64,000 bases of DNA, taken from NCBI GenBank assembly GCA_019637155.1, contig JAHBWE010000025.1:62001-126000 (forward strand). The letters run 5' to 3'. The DNA is from Labilithrix sp. (lineage in GTDB: Bacteria > Myxococcota_A > Polyangia > Polyangiales > Polyangiaceae). The stretch's first letter is position 1. Each line of letters begins with the position of its first letter. Positions 15,445-24,857 of the stretch are shown piece after piece. The notes below the pieces were generated by a model, which saw nothing but the letters and a program-made list of their open reading frames with translations, ran no database searches and had not been told where the DNA came from. Position numbers and translations under genes: made by a program.

Positions 15445-16364
15445 TGCAGGCCCGGGACCGGGACCCAGCCGGAGTCGTCGCCGGCGTCCTTCGGGCCCGC
15501 GCTCTCCTTGTTGTGGAGCATCAGCTCGACCGGCGTGACGACGCCGTCGCGGACGTCGATCTCGCGCTGCGCGATCACGTCCGCGATCGCGGGGTGCGTC
15601 ACGGTGAGCTTGCGCTTGCCGACCGGGATCCCGTCGATGCGGAACTTGCCGGCGCCGTCGCTCACGGCGTGGAGCGGATACTGGAGGACGAAGAGGTCGT
15701 CGACGACGTACTTCCGATCGTGGTCGACGAGCTGGTAACGACCGGGGTGCTTCGGGTAGAGCTTCGTCGGATCGCCGCCCGGCGTCGCCATCATCAGCGC
15801 GCCGGGATCGCGCGGGACGAGGTCCGGCGTCCAGAACTCCTTCGTCTTGTTCTGGACCTCGAGGCGCTGCCCGTACGTCATCGTCACCGTGCGCGTCGCG
15901 TACCCGCAGCCCTCGATCGTCACGAGCCGCGCCTCCTTCGTCTCGGGGACGAAGAAGCCGGAGTAGCCGGTCACGATCGCGATCGCGTCGGCGAGCCACC
16001 GCGGCCCGTCGGGTTTGTCCGGCGGCGGCTCGCCCTCGCGGAACTCGCGCCCGTAGAACGCCTCGGCGGCGGGGCACTGCGTGTAGGTCGCGGGCGAGAG
16101 GCCGAGGCTCTTCGCGCGCGCCCCGTCGACCCGGATCGTCCCCTCGACGCTGCCGGTCGGACCGACGTAGGCGGGGAGCTTCTCCGGATTTACCGCCTTC
16201 TGCACCTGCGCGATCGGGATCGTCGTCACGTTGAGCGGCGCTGCGTCCGGGATCGTCGTCGCGACCGGCGCCGCGTCGGCGCTCGGCGTCTCCTCTTTCC
16301 GCGAGCACGAGCCGCAGCCGGCGACGAGCACGCTCGTCGCCGCGAACAGGAACGCCGCGCGCAT
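15441..16364 (-). CDS. Lipoprotein with carboxypeptidase-regulatory / cupredoxin-like domain
   Basis: The 307-residue protein carries a lipoprotein signal peptide (VLVAGC, Cys17). After an Ala/Thr linker it has GSVEGTIRVDG, the first strand of a carboxypeptidase-regulatory-like or cupredoxin-like sandwich, then VTIEGCGYATRTVTMTYGQRLEVQNKTKEF, which has the layout of the cupredoxin-like surface in secreted methylamine-utilisation-type proteins, and GRYQLVDH with histidines. A second repeat-like strand set (GKFRIDGIPVGKRKLTVTHP) follows. It starts three bases after the nuoN stop, so it is probably co-transcribed with complex I genes. A role in redox or assembly is possible but unproven. Confidence 0.62.
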   Translation of the reverse strand: MRAAFLFAATSVLVAGCGSCSRKEETPSADAAPVATTIPDAAPLNVTTIPIAQVQKAVNPEKLPAYVGPTGSVEGTIRVDGARAKSLGLSPATYTQCPAAEAFYGREFREGEPPPDKPDGPRWLADAIAIVTGYSGFFVPETKEARLVTIEGCGYATRTVTMTYGQRLEVQNKTKEFWTPDLVPRDPGALMMATPGGDPTKLYPKHPGRYQLVDHDRKYVVDDLFVLQYPLHAVSDGAGKFRIDGIPVGKRKLTVTHPAIADVIAQREIDVRDGVVTPVELMLHNKESAGPKDAGDDSGWVPVPGLH

Positions 16365-16367
16365 GGA

Positions 16368-17861
16368 CTAGCCGCCGGAGGGAGCGAAGATGCTCGCGGC
16401 CTTGATCGCGACGTCGAGCGACGAGCCCGGCGCGATGCCGAGGACGAGGACGAGGATGGCGGAGAGGACGAGCGCGGCCGAGACGTAGCCCGACTTCATC
16501 GGCGTCGCGAACGGCGCGCCCGCCGCCGGCTCGCGCATGTACATGAACACGAGCACGCGGAGGTAGTAGTAGACGCCGATGACCGAGTTCACGAACGCCA
16601 CGATGGTGAGCGTGTAAAACCCGGAGTCCATCGCCGCGCGGAACACGAACCACTTGCCGAAGAAACCGGCCGTGGGCGGGATGCCGGCGAGCGACACGAG
16701 GAAGAGCGAGAAGGCGAGGGCGGCGGCGGGGTGGCGCTTGCCGATGCCGGCGAGGTCCTCGTAGCTCACCGCCTCCGCGCCCTTGCGGCCGCAGAGGATG
16801 AGCGCGCCGAACGCGCCCGCGGTCGAGACCGTGTACGTGAGGAGGTAGAAGAGGACGCTCGACGTCGCCTGCGCGATGTCGTGCACCGACGCGACGACGC
16901 CGACGAGGAGGTAGCCCGCGTGCGCGATGCTCGAGTACGCGAGCATGCGCTTCACCGACTCCTGCTGCCCCGCGACGAGGTTCGCGACCGTCATCGTGAG
17001 GACCGCGATCCACGCGAGGACGGGCGGCCAACCCGCCGACCACGACATGAGGCCCTTGTCCGCGAAGCAGGTGAAGAGGACGCGGAGGAGCATCGCGAAG
17101 CCGCCGCACTTCACGACCGCGGCCATGTACGTCGTCGCCGGCGTGGGCGCGCCTTCGTACGCGTCGGGCGTCCACATGTGGAACGGCACCGCGCTGACCT
17201 TGAACACGAGGCCGGCGAGGACGAGCACGACCGCGATGAGCACCATCGTCGCGTTCTCGCCCGAGGCGATCCCCTTGCCGATGCCGGCGAGGTCGGTGTG
17301 GCCCGTCGCGCCGTAGAGGAGCGCGAAGCCGTAGAGGAGGAGCGCCGCGGCGAAGGAGCCGAGGAGGAAGTACTTGAGCGCGCCCTCGGCCGAGCGCGGC
17401 GAGGTGCGGCGGAACGCGGTGAGCGCGTACGCGCCGATCGACATCGTCTCGAGGCCGACGAACACGATCAGGGCGTCGCCCGCGGAGGCGACCATCATCG
17501 CGCCGACGGTCGCGAACAGGAGGAGGGCGTAGAACTCGCCGCGCTCCATCTCGTGCTCGCGGAGGTAACCGCCGGCGAGGAGCGCGGCGAGGATGCCGCC
17601 GAGGCAGAGGAGCCCGTCGAAGAAGAGCGAGAAGCGATCGATGACGAGCCACGGCGCGAGCGACGCGCGCTCGGGCATGTCCTCGACGCCGTAGAGCCAG
17701 GCGCCGACCGAGAACGCGAGGCCGGCCGCGAACACCATCGTCGTGCCGAGCGCGAGGCCGGCCGCGCGGTTGTGCTTCGGGCCGAACGCCTCGGCGAGCA
17801 TGAGCAGCAGCGCGCCGCCGCCGATGACGAGGAGAGGAGAGAGGAGGAACGCGATGTTCAT
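16368..17861 (-). CDS. nuoN: NADH-quinone oxidoreductase subunit N
   Basis: The 497-residue, about 14-helix protein is the antiporter-like subunit N in the membrane arm of complex I and takes part in proton pumping. Diagnostic stretches are ETMSIGAYALTAF, GALKYFLLGSF, the conserved lysine region LVFKVSAVPFHMWTPDAYEGAPTP and QESVKRMLAYSSIAHAGY. The start ATG is preceded by AAGGAA. The gene lies 11 bases downstream of nuoM. Confidence 0.96.
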   Translation of the reverse strand: MNIAFLLSPLLVIGGGALLLMLAEAFGPKHNRAAGLALGTTMVFAAGLAFSVGAWLYGVEDMPERASLAPWLVIDRFSLFFDGLLCLGGILAALLAGGYLREHEMERGEFYALLLFATVGAMMVASAGDALIVFVGLETMSIGAYALTAFRRTSPRSAEGALKYFLLGSFAAALLLYGFALLYGATGHTDLAGIGKGIASGENATMVLIAVVLVLAGLVFKVSAVPFHMWTPDAYEGAPTPATTYMAAVVKCGGFAMLLRVLFTCFADKGLMSWSAGWPPVLAWIAVLTMTVANLVAGQQESVKRMLAYSSIAHAGYLLVGVVASVHDIAQATSSVLFYLLTYTVSTAGAFGALILCGRKGAEAVSYEDLAGIGKRHPAAALAFSLFLVSLAGIPPTAGFFGKWFVFRAAMDSGFYTLTIVAFVNSVIGVYYYLRVLVFMYMREPAAGAPFATPMKSGYVSAALVLSAILVLVLGIAPGSSLDVAIKAASIFAPSGG

Positions 17862-17872
17862 GGGTCGTTCCT

Positions 17873-19948
17873 TCAGTGCCCGCCGTGCGGGTCGTTGCGG
17901 AGGCCGGGGGGGAGGCCGCCCGGGAGGCCGCCGGGCGCGCCCTTCGGCTGGATGATCGTGGGCGTCTCGTCCGGGTTCGAGCCGAGGCCGCCCGCGGTAG
18001 AGGAGGGGACCTTGCCGACCGGCGCGGGGGTGTCGGGGCGGCGATCGCCGAGGCGGATCGGGCCGTCGTAGTACTTGCCGCCGGTGCCGGACTTCGCGCG
18101 GTAGTCGTAGTCGGTGAGCGTGCGCTCGACCGCGCCGTGCATCTGGTTCAAGAGGAGGTTCGGCGCGAGCCCGAGGAGGAACATCGCGACGATGAGCGGC
18201 GCGACCGCGATGAGCTCGCGGCCGTTGATGTCGGCGAGCTTCTTGTTCTCGTCGCGCGTGATCGGGCCGAAGAACATCTTCTGCACCGCGGTCAGCATGT
18301 ACAGAGCGGCGAGGATGACGCCGAGCGCGGCGCCGACCGACTGGATGCCGGCCACGTGCCCGAGCTTGTCCGACGCGTACGTGCCGACGATGATCATGAA
18401 CTCGCCGACGAACCCGTTGAGGCCGGGGACGCCGATCGACGCCATCGTCGAGATGATGAAGAGCGCGGTGTAGACCGGCATCACCTTCGCGATGCCGCCG
18501 AAGTCGTCGAGCATGCGCGTGTGGCGGCGGTCGTAGATGACGCCGACGAGGAGGAAGAGCGCGCCGGTCGAGACGCCGTGGTTCACCATCTGGATGATGG
18601 AGCCCTCGACGCCGCCCGCGGTCGCCGAGAAGAGACCGAGCATGACGTAGCCGAGGTGGGCGACGGACGAGTACGCGACGAGGCGCTTCACGTCCTCCTG
18701 CCGCCAGGCGCAGAGCGCGCCGTAGAGGATGCCGCCGAGGACCGCGACGCCGCCGAGGACGGTCGCGAGCTCGCCGCACGCCTCCGGGAAGAGGCCCATG
18801 CAGAAGCGGAGGTAGCCGTACGTTCCCATCTTCAGCATGACCGCGGCGAGGATGATCGAGCCCGCGGTCGGGGCCTCGGTGTGGGCGTCGGGCAACCACG
18901 TGTGCACCGGCCACATCGGGACCTTGATGAAGAAGGAGATCGCGAAGCCGAACCACAGCCAGAGCTGGACGTGGCGCGGGATCTGGAGGCGCTGGAGCTC
19001 GAAGAAGTCGAAGCTCGCCGCGCCGCCGGTGACGCGGCCATACGTGTACGCGAGGTACAGGATCGCGGCGAGCATCAGGAGCGAGCCCGCCATCGTGTAG
19101 ATGAAGAACTTGAGCGCCGCCTTGATGCGGTTGGTGCCGCCCCACACCCCGATCATCAGGTACATCGGGATGAGCATCAGCTCCCAGAACACGTAGAACT
19201 GGAAGAGGTCGAGCGCGACGAACGCGCCGATCATGCCGGCCTCGAGGAGGAGGAGCGCGAAGCACCAGTCCTTGATCCGCTTCGCGACGCTGCCGAACGA
19301 CACGTAGGCGGCGATCGGCGTGATGAACACGGTGAGGATGACGAGCCAGAGCGAGATGCCGTCGACCGCGACGTGCCAGTGGATGCCGAAGCGCTCGATC
19401 CACACCACGTCGTGGTTGAAGTGGTACGTGCGCCCCATGTCGACGCGGAGGAGCGGGATCGCGGCGAGGAACGTCCCGAGCATCACGAGGAGCGACGTCG
19501 TCTTGAGGAGACGCGGCGCCTGACGCGGGAGGAAGAGGATCGCCACCGCGCCCGCCATCGGGATGCCGATGAGCCACGAGAGCAGCGTCGGCATCTCGTT
19601 CGCCGGGGCGCCGGGCTCCGCCGGCGCGGACGCGACCGCGGAGGGCCACATCCGCGCGATGAAGACCGCGAAGAGCGCGGCCATCAGCGCGAGCGGGAGG
19701 CGGACCTTCCAGTCGTGTTGCGCCGGGATGAGCCACGCGACGGCGGCGGCGGCGAGGAGCGGGACGAGGCTCCCGAGGAGCGCGCTCACCGGGCTGAACG
19801 CGGTGACGTCCTTGATGTCGCCGGGGTGCCCGAGCACCTGCGCGATGATGACGACGCCGATGACGAGCGCGAGCGTCGTGAAGAGCGGGCCGATCCATTT
19901 CGGGGTGCCGGCCGGCGGAAGCGCGGGAGTAGCGTTCGAGGAGGCCAC
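17873..19948 (-). CDS. nuoM: NADH-quinone oxidoreductase subunit M with N-terminal extension
   Basis: The 691-residue protein contains a full subunit M from about residue 119 (MPTLLSWLIGIP), with the conserved FYVFWELMLIPMYLMIG, LKFFIYTMAGS, KVPMWPVHTWLPDAHTEAP and EDVKRLVAYSSVAHLGY. Unusually, it is preceded in frame by about 118 residues with three hydrophobic segments (about 21-40, 55-74, 82-100) and Pro/Ala linkers; usual NuoM proteins begin at the first core helix. The C-terminus has an added Pro/Gly-rich tail of about 50 residues. The start is GTG, two bases after the nuoL stop. Internal starting at Met119 cannot be excluded. Confidence 0.93.
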   Translation of the reverse strand: MASSNATPALPPAGTPKWIGPLFTTLALVIGVVIIAQVLGHPGDIKDVTAFSPVSALLGSLVPLLAAAAVAWLIPAQHDWKVRLPLALMAALFAVFIARMWPSAVASAPAEPGAPANEMPTLLSWLIGIPMAGAVAILFLPRQAPRLLKTTSLLVMLGTFLAAIPLLRVDMGRTYHFNHDVVWIERFGIHWHVAVDGISLWLVILTVFITPIAAYVSFGSVAKRIKDWCFALLLLEAGMIGAFVALDLFQFYVFWELMLIPMYLMIGVWGGTNRIKAALKFFIYTMAGSLLMLAAILYLAYTYGRVTGGAASFDFFELQRLQIPRHVQLWLWFGFAISFFIKVPMWPVHTWLPDAHTEAPTAGSIILAAVMLKMGTYGYLRFCMGLFPEACGELATVLGGVAVLGGILYGALCAWRQEDVKRLVAYSSVAHLGYVMLGLFSATAGGVEGSIIQMVNHGVSTGALFLLVGVIYDRRHTRMLDDFGGIAKVMPVYTALFIISTMASIGVPGLNGFVGEFMIIVGTYASDKLGHVAGIQSVGAALGVILAALYMLTAVQKMFFGPITRDENKKLADINGRELIAVAPLIVAMFLLGLAPNLLLNQMHGAVERTLTDYDYRAKSGTGGKYYDGPIRLGDRRPDTPAPVGKVPSSTAGGLGSNPDETPTIIQPKGAPGGLPGGLPPGLRNDPHGGH

Positions 19949-19950
19949 GG

Positions 19951-22530
19951 TCACTTCTCCTGGATCCTGATGGTCGACGGCCCTGGAGCGGCGGCCGGAC
20001 GCTTGATGGTGAGGTCCTTCGTCGCGACGCGGCCGAAGGCGTTCTTCACTTCGAGCTTCACCGTCCGGCTCTCGCCGTCGGGCACGCGCAGCTTGAGCTG
20101 CGTGTTGGTGTCGAAGTCCTTCGTCTGCGCTTCCTTCGTCGCGTCCGGGTACCACTTGAAGCCGTAGCCGGGGCCGGGACCGGCGGTGAGCGAGTACTCG
20201 CCGCCCTTCTCTTCGACCGTGAAGTCCGCGTGCGGCTCGACGAAGAACCACATCAGACCGCCGAGGCCGAGGACCATGACCGCGGCGTAGACGTGGACGA
20301 CGCCGTTCTGGAGGACGCGGAGGACGGTGCCGGTCGCGGCGACGACGAGCGCGGTGAGGCGCGCGAGGATGAAGTCGACGATGCCCTGGTCGACGGACGA
20401 CGCGGTGTCGGCGAGGGCGTCGACCGCGTTGACCGCGGTCTTGTCGTAGAGCTCGTCGACGCGCCACTTGTCGAGCACGAGGCGGTAGAGGGCGGGGACC
20501 TTGAGCATGAGCTCGCGCGCGGGCTTGCCCTTGTTGAGGATGTAGACCCAGTACGCGCCGCCGGCGCCGACCGCGAAGGCGAGGAACGCGGCGATCGACG
20601 AGATGACCTCGCGGCTGTGCGCGACGTCGTGGTCGAACATCTTCACCCCCGCCTCGGCCTCGTGGAACACGCCCGAGAGCCAGTGGTCGAGCGGGAGGAA
20701 CTCGAAGTGGGCGGAGAAGACCTTGATCGCGGTCGGGTTCAAGATGCCGGCGAAGACGGCGAGGGCGGCGAGGACGATGAGCGGGATCGTCATCGCCCAC
20801 GGCGACTCGTGCGGGGGCGGGCCCGGCTGCGAGAGGTCGTCGTGGTGGTGGTGCTCGTCGTCGTCGTCGTCGTGACCGTGATCGTGGTCGTGCTCCTCGA
20901 CGTGCGACGGCGCCTTGGGGCGCCCGATCGTCCAGCCCTTGAAGTCACCGAAGAAGGTGAGGAAGACGACGCGGCACATGTAGAAGGCGGTGAGGAGCGC
21001 GGTGAGGACCGCGATGCCCCAGAGCGCCCAGTTCGCCCAGCTCGGCCACTGCCAGGCCGCGACCTTGCCCGCGAGCTTCATCCCCGCCGGCGCCTCGATG
21101 AGCGTGCGCGCGATGATCTCGTCCTTCGAGAAGAAGCCCGAGGTCAGCGGGAAGCCGATGATGCAGAGCGTGCTCGCGACGAACGTCCGGAACGTCCACG
21201 GCATGTGGTCCTTGAGACCGCCCATGTTCCGCATGTCCTGCGAGCGATCGTCGTCGTGGATGCGCGCGTGCATCGCGTGGATGACGCTGCCGGCCCCGAG
21301 GAAGAGGCAGGCCTTGAAGAAGGCGTGGGTGAAGACGTGGAAGAAGCCCGCCGTGAACGCGCCGACGCCGACGCCGAGCACCATGTACCCGAGCTGGCTC
21401 ACGGTCGAGTAGGCGAGGACCTTCTTGATGTCGTTCTGGACGAGCGCGATCGTCGCGGCGAGGAGCGCGGTGAGCGCGCCCGTGAACGCGACCGTGATCA
21501 TCGCCGCCGGGGCGAGCACGAACACCATCGAGAGCCGGCAGATGAGGTAGATGCCGGCGGTGACCATCGTCGCCGCGTGGATGAGGGCGGAGACCGGGGT
21601 CGGACCCGCCATCGCGTCCGGGAGCCAGACGTAGAGCGGGAGCTGCGCGCTCTTGCCGGTCGCGCCGAGGAAGAGCATCAGCGCCACCGCGGTCGCCGCC
21701 GTCATCGTGACCGGCGTGTCGGGCTGGAGCTTGTGGAGCGGGAGCTTGATCCCGGCGAGGGTGAAGTCCTCGAAGCGACCGCCGCCGATCGGCCAGAGGT
21801 TGATCCAGTTCGGGCGCTCGCTGTTCGGGACGAGCTCGTGCGCGTTCCGCGCGATGCCGTCCCAGTCGAGCGAGCCGCAGTACACCGCGAGGAGGAACAT
21901 CGCGACGATGAGGCCGAAGTCGCCGACGCGGTTCGCGATGAACGCCTTCTTGCCGGCGGTCGCGTTCGGCATCTTGCCGTACCAGAAGCCGATGAGGAGG
22001 TAGCTGCAGAGGCCGACGCCCTCCCATCCGACGAAGAGCACCGGGAGGCTGTCCCCGAGGATGAGGACGAGCATCGAGAAGACGAAGAGGTTCAGGTAGC
22101 AGAAGAAGCGCCAGTACCCCTTGTCCTCGATCATGTACTCGGACGCGTAGACGTGGATGAGGAGACCCACGCCCGTGACGACGAGCATCATGACGCCCGA
22201 CAGCGCGTCGACGCTGAAGGCGAGGTTGACCGTGATGCGGCCGCCGTTCGGACCGGCCACCTTCATCCACTCCCAGGCGAGCCAGGAGAGCTTGGCGTGC
22301 GGCTCCTTCGTGCCGGCCTCCTTCATCGCGTCGGTGACGTGATTGAGGTCGACGAAGGTGGCGACCGCGGCGGCGAAGGCGACGCCCATCACCGCGAGGG
22401 CCATGACGCGGACCGCGGATTTGCCGAGGCGCTGGCCGAACACGCCGTTCACGAACGCGCCGAGGAGCGGCAGCGCCAGGATGAAGGCGATGAGCGGGTA
22501 GTCCCCGGCCGAGAAGAAGAGGGTCTTCAT
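19951..22530 (-). CDS. nuoL: NADH-quinone oxidoreductase subunit L with His/Asp-rich loop and C-terminal domain
   Basis: The 859-residue protein is the largest antiporter-like subunit of complex I. Typical stretches include VGWEGVGLCSYLLIGFWY, TGKSAQLPLYVWLPDAMAGPTPVSALIHAATMVTAG and QNDIKKVLAYSTVSQLGYM. The conserved carboxylate/lysine pattern is intact. Between helices at about residues 540-566 lies a loop with runs of His and Asp (HDHDHGHDDDDDEHHHH), a likely metal-binding loop. After the long lateral helix and last membrane segment, residues ~767-859 form an extra soluble domain of beta character, rich in polar strands, absent from the usual ~610-650-residue subunit. Confidence 0.95.
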   Translation of the reverse strand: MKTLFFSAGDYPLIAFILALPLLGAFVNGVFGQRLGKSAVRVMALAVMGVAFAAAVATFVDLNHVTDAMKEAGTKEPHAKLSWLAWEWMKVAGPNGGRITVNLAFSVDALSGVMMLVVTGVGLLIHVYASEYMIEDKGYWRFFCYLNLFVFSMLVLILGDSLPVLFVGWEGVGLCSYLLIGFWYGKMPNATAGKKAFIANRVGDFGLIVAMFLLAVYCGSLDWDGIARNAHELVPNSERPNWINLWPIGGGRFEDFTLAGIKLPLHKLQPDTPVTMTAATAVALMLFLGATGKSAQLPLYVWLPDAMAGPTPVSALIHAATMVTAGIYLICRLSMVFVLAPAAMITVAFTGALTALLAATIALVQNDIKKVLAYSTVSQLGYMVLGVGVGAFTAGFFHVFTHAFFKACLFLGAGSVIHAMHARIHDDDRSQDMRNMGGLKDHMPWTFRTFVASTLCIIGFPLTSGFFSKDEIIARTLIEAPAGMKLAGKVAAWQWPSWANWALWGIAVLTALLTAFYMCRVVFLTFFGDFKGWTIGRPKAPSHVEEHDHDHGHDDDDDEHHHHDDLSQPGPPPHESPWAMTIPLIVLAALAVFAGILNPTAIKVFSAHFEFLPLDHWLSGVFHEAEAGVKMFDHDVAHSREVISSIAAFLAFAVGAGGAYWVYILNKGKPARELMLKVPALYRLVLDKWRVDELYDKTAVNAVDALADTASSVDQGIVDFILARLTALVVAATGTVLRVLQNGVVHVYAAVMVLGLGGLMWFFVEPHADFTVEEKGGEYSLTAGPGPGYGFKWYPDATKEAQTKDFDTNTQLKLRVPDGESRTVKLEVKNAFGRVATKDLTIKRPAAAPGPSTIRIQEK

Positions 22531-22534
22531 GATC

Positions 22535-22852
22535 TCAGTTCTTCAGGAGGTCGGCTTCGTCGGAGCGAACCGTGCGACGAATGCGGAAGAGAGAGAGGAC
22601 GATCGCGAGGCCGACCGCGACCTCGGCCGCCTCGGCCGCGATGATGAAGAAGGCGAACACCTGGCCGGTGTGGTTGCCGCCCTCCATGTACGCGCCCTTG
22701 CGGTTGAACGCGACGAGCGCGAGGTTCACCGCGTTGAGCATGATCTCGATGCTCATCAGGGTGACGAGCACGTTGCGGCGGACGAGGAAGCCGACGCCGC
22801 CGATGGTGAAGAGGATCGCGCTGAGCGCGACGTAGTGCTCGACGGGGATCAC
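22535..22852 (-). CDS. nuoK: NADH-quinone oxidoreductase subunit K
   Basis: The 105-residue, three-helix subunit K of complex I. MSIEIMLNAVNLALVAF holds the membrane glutamate needed for proton transfer, and FFIIAAEAAEVAVGLAI holds the second one. The GTG start overlaps the nuoJ stop (GTGA), and nuoL starts four bases after its stop. Confidence 0.96.
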   Translation of the reverse strand: MIPVEHYVALSAILFTIGGVGFLVRRNVLVTLMSIEIMLNAVNLALVAFNRKGAYMEGGNHTGQVFAFFIIAAEAAEVAVGLAIVLSLFRIRRTVRSDEADLLKN

Positions 22853-23484
22853 GTGCCGCTCTCCTTGCCTTCGAGCGCGCCGCGCGTGGGCGGGGCGACG
22901 GGGTCCTTGAGGCCCTTGCCGTGCGCGAGGGCCTCCGCGGGGGAGGACTCGTGGAGCGGACCGTCCGACTTGTGACGGCCGCGCGCGACCGCGACGGCGC
23001 CGACGATCGCGACCATGAGGAGCGCGCTCGAGAGCTCGAACGGCGCGAGCGCCTCGCTGAAGATGATGCGGCCGAACGCGTCCACGCTCCCGAAGTCGCC
23101 GACGACGCTCGTGAGGAGCGGCGCCTTCTCCTTCGGCGCCGCCATGTAGAGGAGGGCGATCGCGGCGACGCCCACCGCGCCGAAGAGCCCGCCGCCGATC
23201 GCGCGCGCGATGCGGCCGCGCTGGTCGGACGGCGTCGAGGCGCTCGGGCCGAGGAGCATGATGACGAAGAGGAAGAGGACGACGATCGCGCCCGCGTAGA
23301 CGATGAGCTGGATCGCGGCGAGGAACTGCGCGTGGAGCGCGAGGAACAGGCCCGCGATCGCGACGATCATCGCGAGGAGGCCCATCGCCCCGCGGATCGG
23401 GTTCTTCGCCGCGACGGTGCCGACCGCGCCGAGCACGGCGATGAGGGCGCAGAAGTAGAAGTAAGCAACGCCGAACGGGCTCAC
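22849..23484 (-). CDS. nuoJ: NADH-quinone oxidoreductase subunit J
   Basis: The 211-residue membrane subunit J has five hydrophobic segments; AAKNPIRGAMGLLA and AAIQLIVYAGAIVVLFLFVIMLLG are the typical helix 1-3 phrases. The C-terminal 40 residues are a soluble, Pro/Gly/Ser-rich tail. It starts at a GTG that overlaps the nuoF stop (GTGA); the reading frame extends upstream without a better start. The usual nuoG, nuoH and nuoI do not lie between nuoF and nuoJ. Confidence 0.94.
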   Translation of the reverse strand: MSPFGVAYFYFCALIAVLGAVGTVAAKNPIRGAMGLLAMIVAIAGLFLALHAQFLAAIQLIVYAGAIVVLFLFVIMLLGPSASTPSDQRGRIARAIGGGLFGAVGVAAIALLYMAAPKEKAPLLTSVVGDFGSVDAFGRIIFSEALAPFELSSALLMVAIVGAVAVARGRHKSDGPLHESSPAEALAHGKGLKDPVAPPTRGALEGKESGT

Positions 23485-24857
23485 GCGCGACCTCCCCAGC
23501 TCGTTTCCATTTGATTGAGCACGCCGGTGCCGCGCTGGCCTTTCACGTACGCCTCGAACTCCTTGCGGAACTTCTTGAGGTACCCGAGGGCGGGCATCGC
23601 GGTGCCTTCGCCGAACGCGCAGATCGTGTTGCCCATGATGCCGTTCGCGACCTCGTGGAGGGTGTTGAGCTCCTCCATCGAGCAGGTGCCTTCCATCAGC
23701 TTCTCCGCGATGCGGAAGAGCCAGCCGGAGCCCTCGCGGCACGGCGTGCACTGGCCGCACGACTCGAGGCGGTAGAACTGCATCAGGTTGTGGAAGCACG
23801 CGACCGGGTCGGTGCCCTCCGCCATGACGGTGGCGCAGCAGGTGCCGAGCATGGTGCCCATGTTGCGGAACGTGTCGACGCCGAGCGGCACGTCGAGCAC
23901 CGACTTGCCGTGCCACGCGTGGAGCGGGCTCTTCTCGTCCGGCGCGTGCACGACGTCGTCGGCCTTCAACACCGGCGTCGAGCTGCCGCCGGGGATGATC
24001 GAGTGGAGCGGTTTGTCGCCGAGGATGCCGCCGCCGAGATCGTAGATGAGCTCGCGGAGCGTGAGGCCCACCGCGCACTCCCACACCCCGGGCTTCTTCA
24101 CGTGGCCGTTCACGCCGAAGAGGCGGACGCCGCCGTCGTTCAGGTGATGGATGGAGGAGAGCTTCGAGAACTCCTCGCACCCGAGCTTGAACGCGCTCGG
24201 CACCGCCGCGATCGTCTCGAGGTTGTTCACGGTGGTGGGGCAGGCGAAGGCGCCGGACTGCGCGGGGAAGGGGGGCTTGAGCCGCGGCTCGCCGCGCTTG
24301 CCCTCGAGCGAGTTGAGGAGGCTCGTCTCTTCGCCGCAGATGTACGCGCCGGCGCCGGTGTGGACGACGACGTCGAGGGCGTAGTCCTTCCCGAACGGGT
24401 TCTTGCCGAGGTAGCCCTTCGCCTTCGCCTCTTTGATCGCGTCCCAGAGGCGCGCCTTCGAGAGGTGCAGCTCGTCGCGGACGTAGACGTAGGCGACGTG
24501 GGCGCCGATGGCGTAGCAGCCGATCATGCAGCCCTCGATCACGGAGTGCGGGTTGAGCTCCATGATCGTGCGGTCTTTGTGGGTGCCGGGCTCGCCCTCG
24601 TCCGCGTTGATGACGAGGTACGCGGGCTTCGTGGGGTGGGGCTTCATGAAGCTCCACTTCACGCCCATCGGGAAGCCGGCGCCGCCGCGGCCGCGGATGT
24701 TCGCCTTCTTCGCCTCGTTGACGACGTCGGCTTGCGACATCGTCGTGAGGACCTTCTTCGCGGTCTGGTAGCCGTCGCACTCGCGCTCGTAGGCCGCGAG
24801 CTTCCAGCCTTCGGGCAGGCCGTAGACCTTCGTCAGGTAGTTGGTCTGCTTGAGCAT
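23481..24857 (-). CDS. nuoF: NADH-quinone oxidoreductase subunit F (NADH/FMN-binding)
   Basis: The 458-residue subunit F carries the NADH site, FMN and the N3 [4Fe-4S] cluster. GRGGAGFPMGVKW is the glycine-rich NADH loop, INADEGEPGTHKDR the FMN region, GAGAYICGEETSLLNSLEGKRGEPR the second nucleotide motif, and ESCGQCTPCREG plus the later Cys in GNTICAFGEG bind the cluster. It faces the cytoplasm. The start ATG overlaps the nuoE stop. Confidence 0.97.
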   Translation of the reverse strand: MLKQTNYLTKVYGLPEGWKLAAYERECDGYQTAKKVLTTMSQADVVNEAKKANIRGRGGAGFPMGVKWSFMKPHPTKPAYLVINADEGEPGTHKDRTIMELNPHSVIEGCMIGCYAIGAHVAYVYVRDELHLSKARLWDAIKEAKAKGYLGKNPFGKDYALDVVVHTGAGAYICGEETSLLNSLEGKRGEPRLKPPFPAQSGAFACPTTVNNLETIAAVPSAFKLGCEEFSKLSSIHHLNDGGVRLFGVNGHVKKPGVWECAVGLTLRELIYDLGGGILGDKPLHSIIPGGSSTPVLKADDVVHAPDEKSPLHAWHGKSVLDVPLGVDTFRNMGTMLGTCCATVMAEGTDPVACFHNLMQFYRLESCGQCTPCREGSGWLFRIAEKLMEGTCSMEELNTLHEVANGIMGNTICAFGEGTAMPALGYLKKFRKEFEAYVKGQRGTGVLNQMETSWGGRA

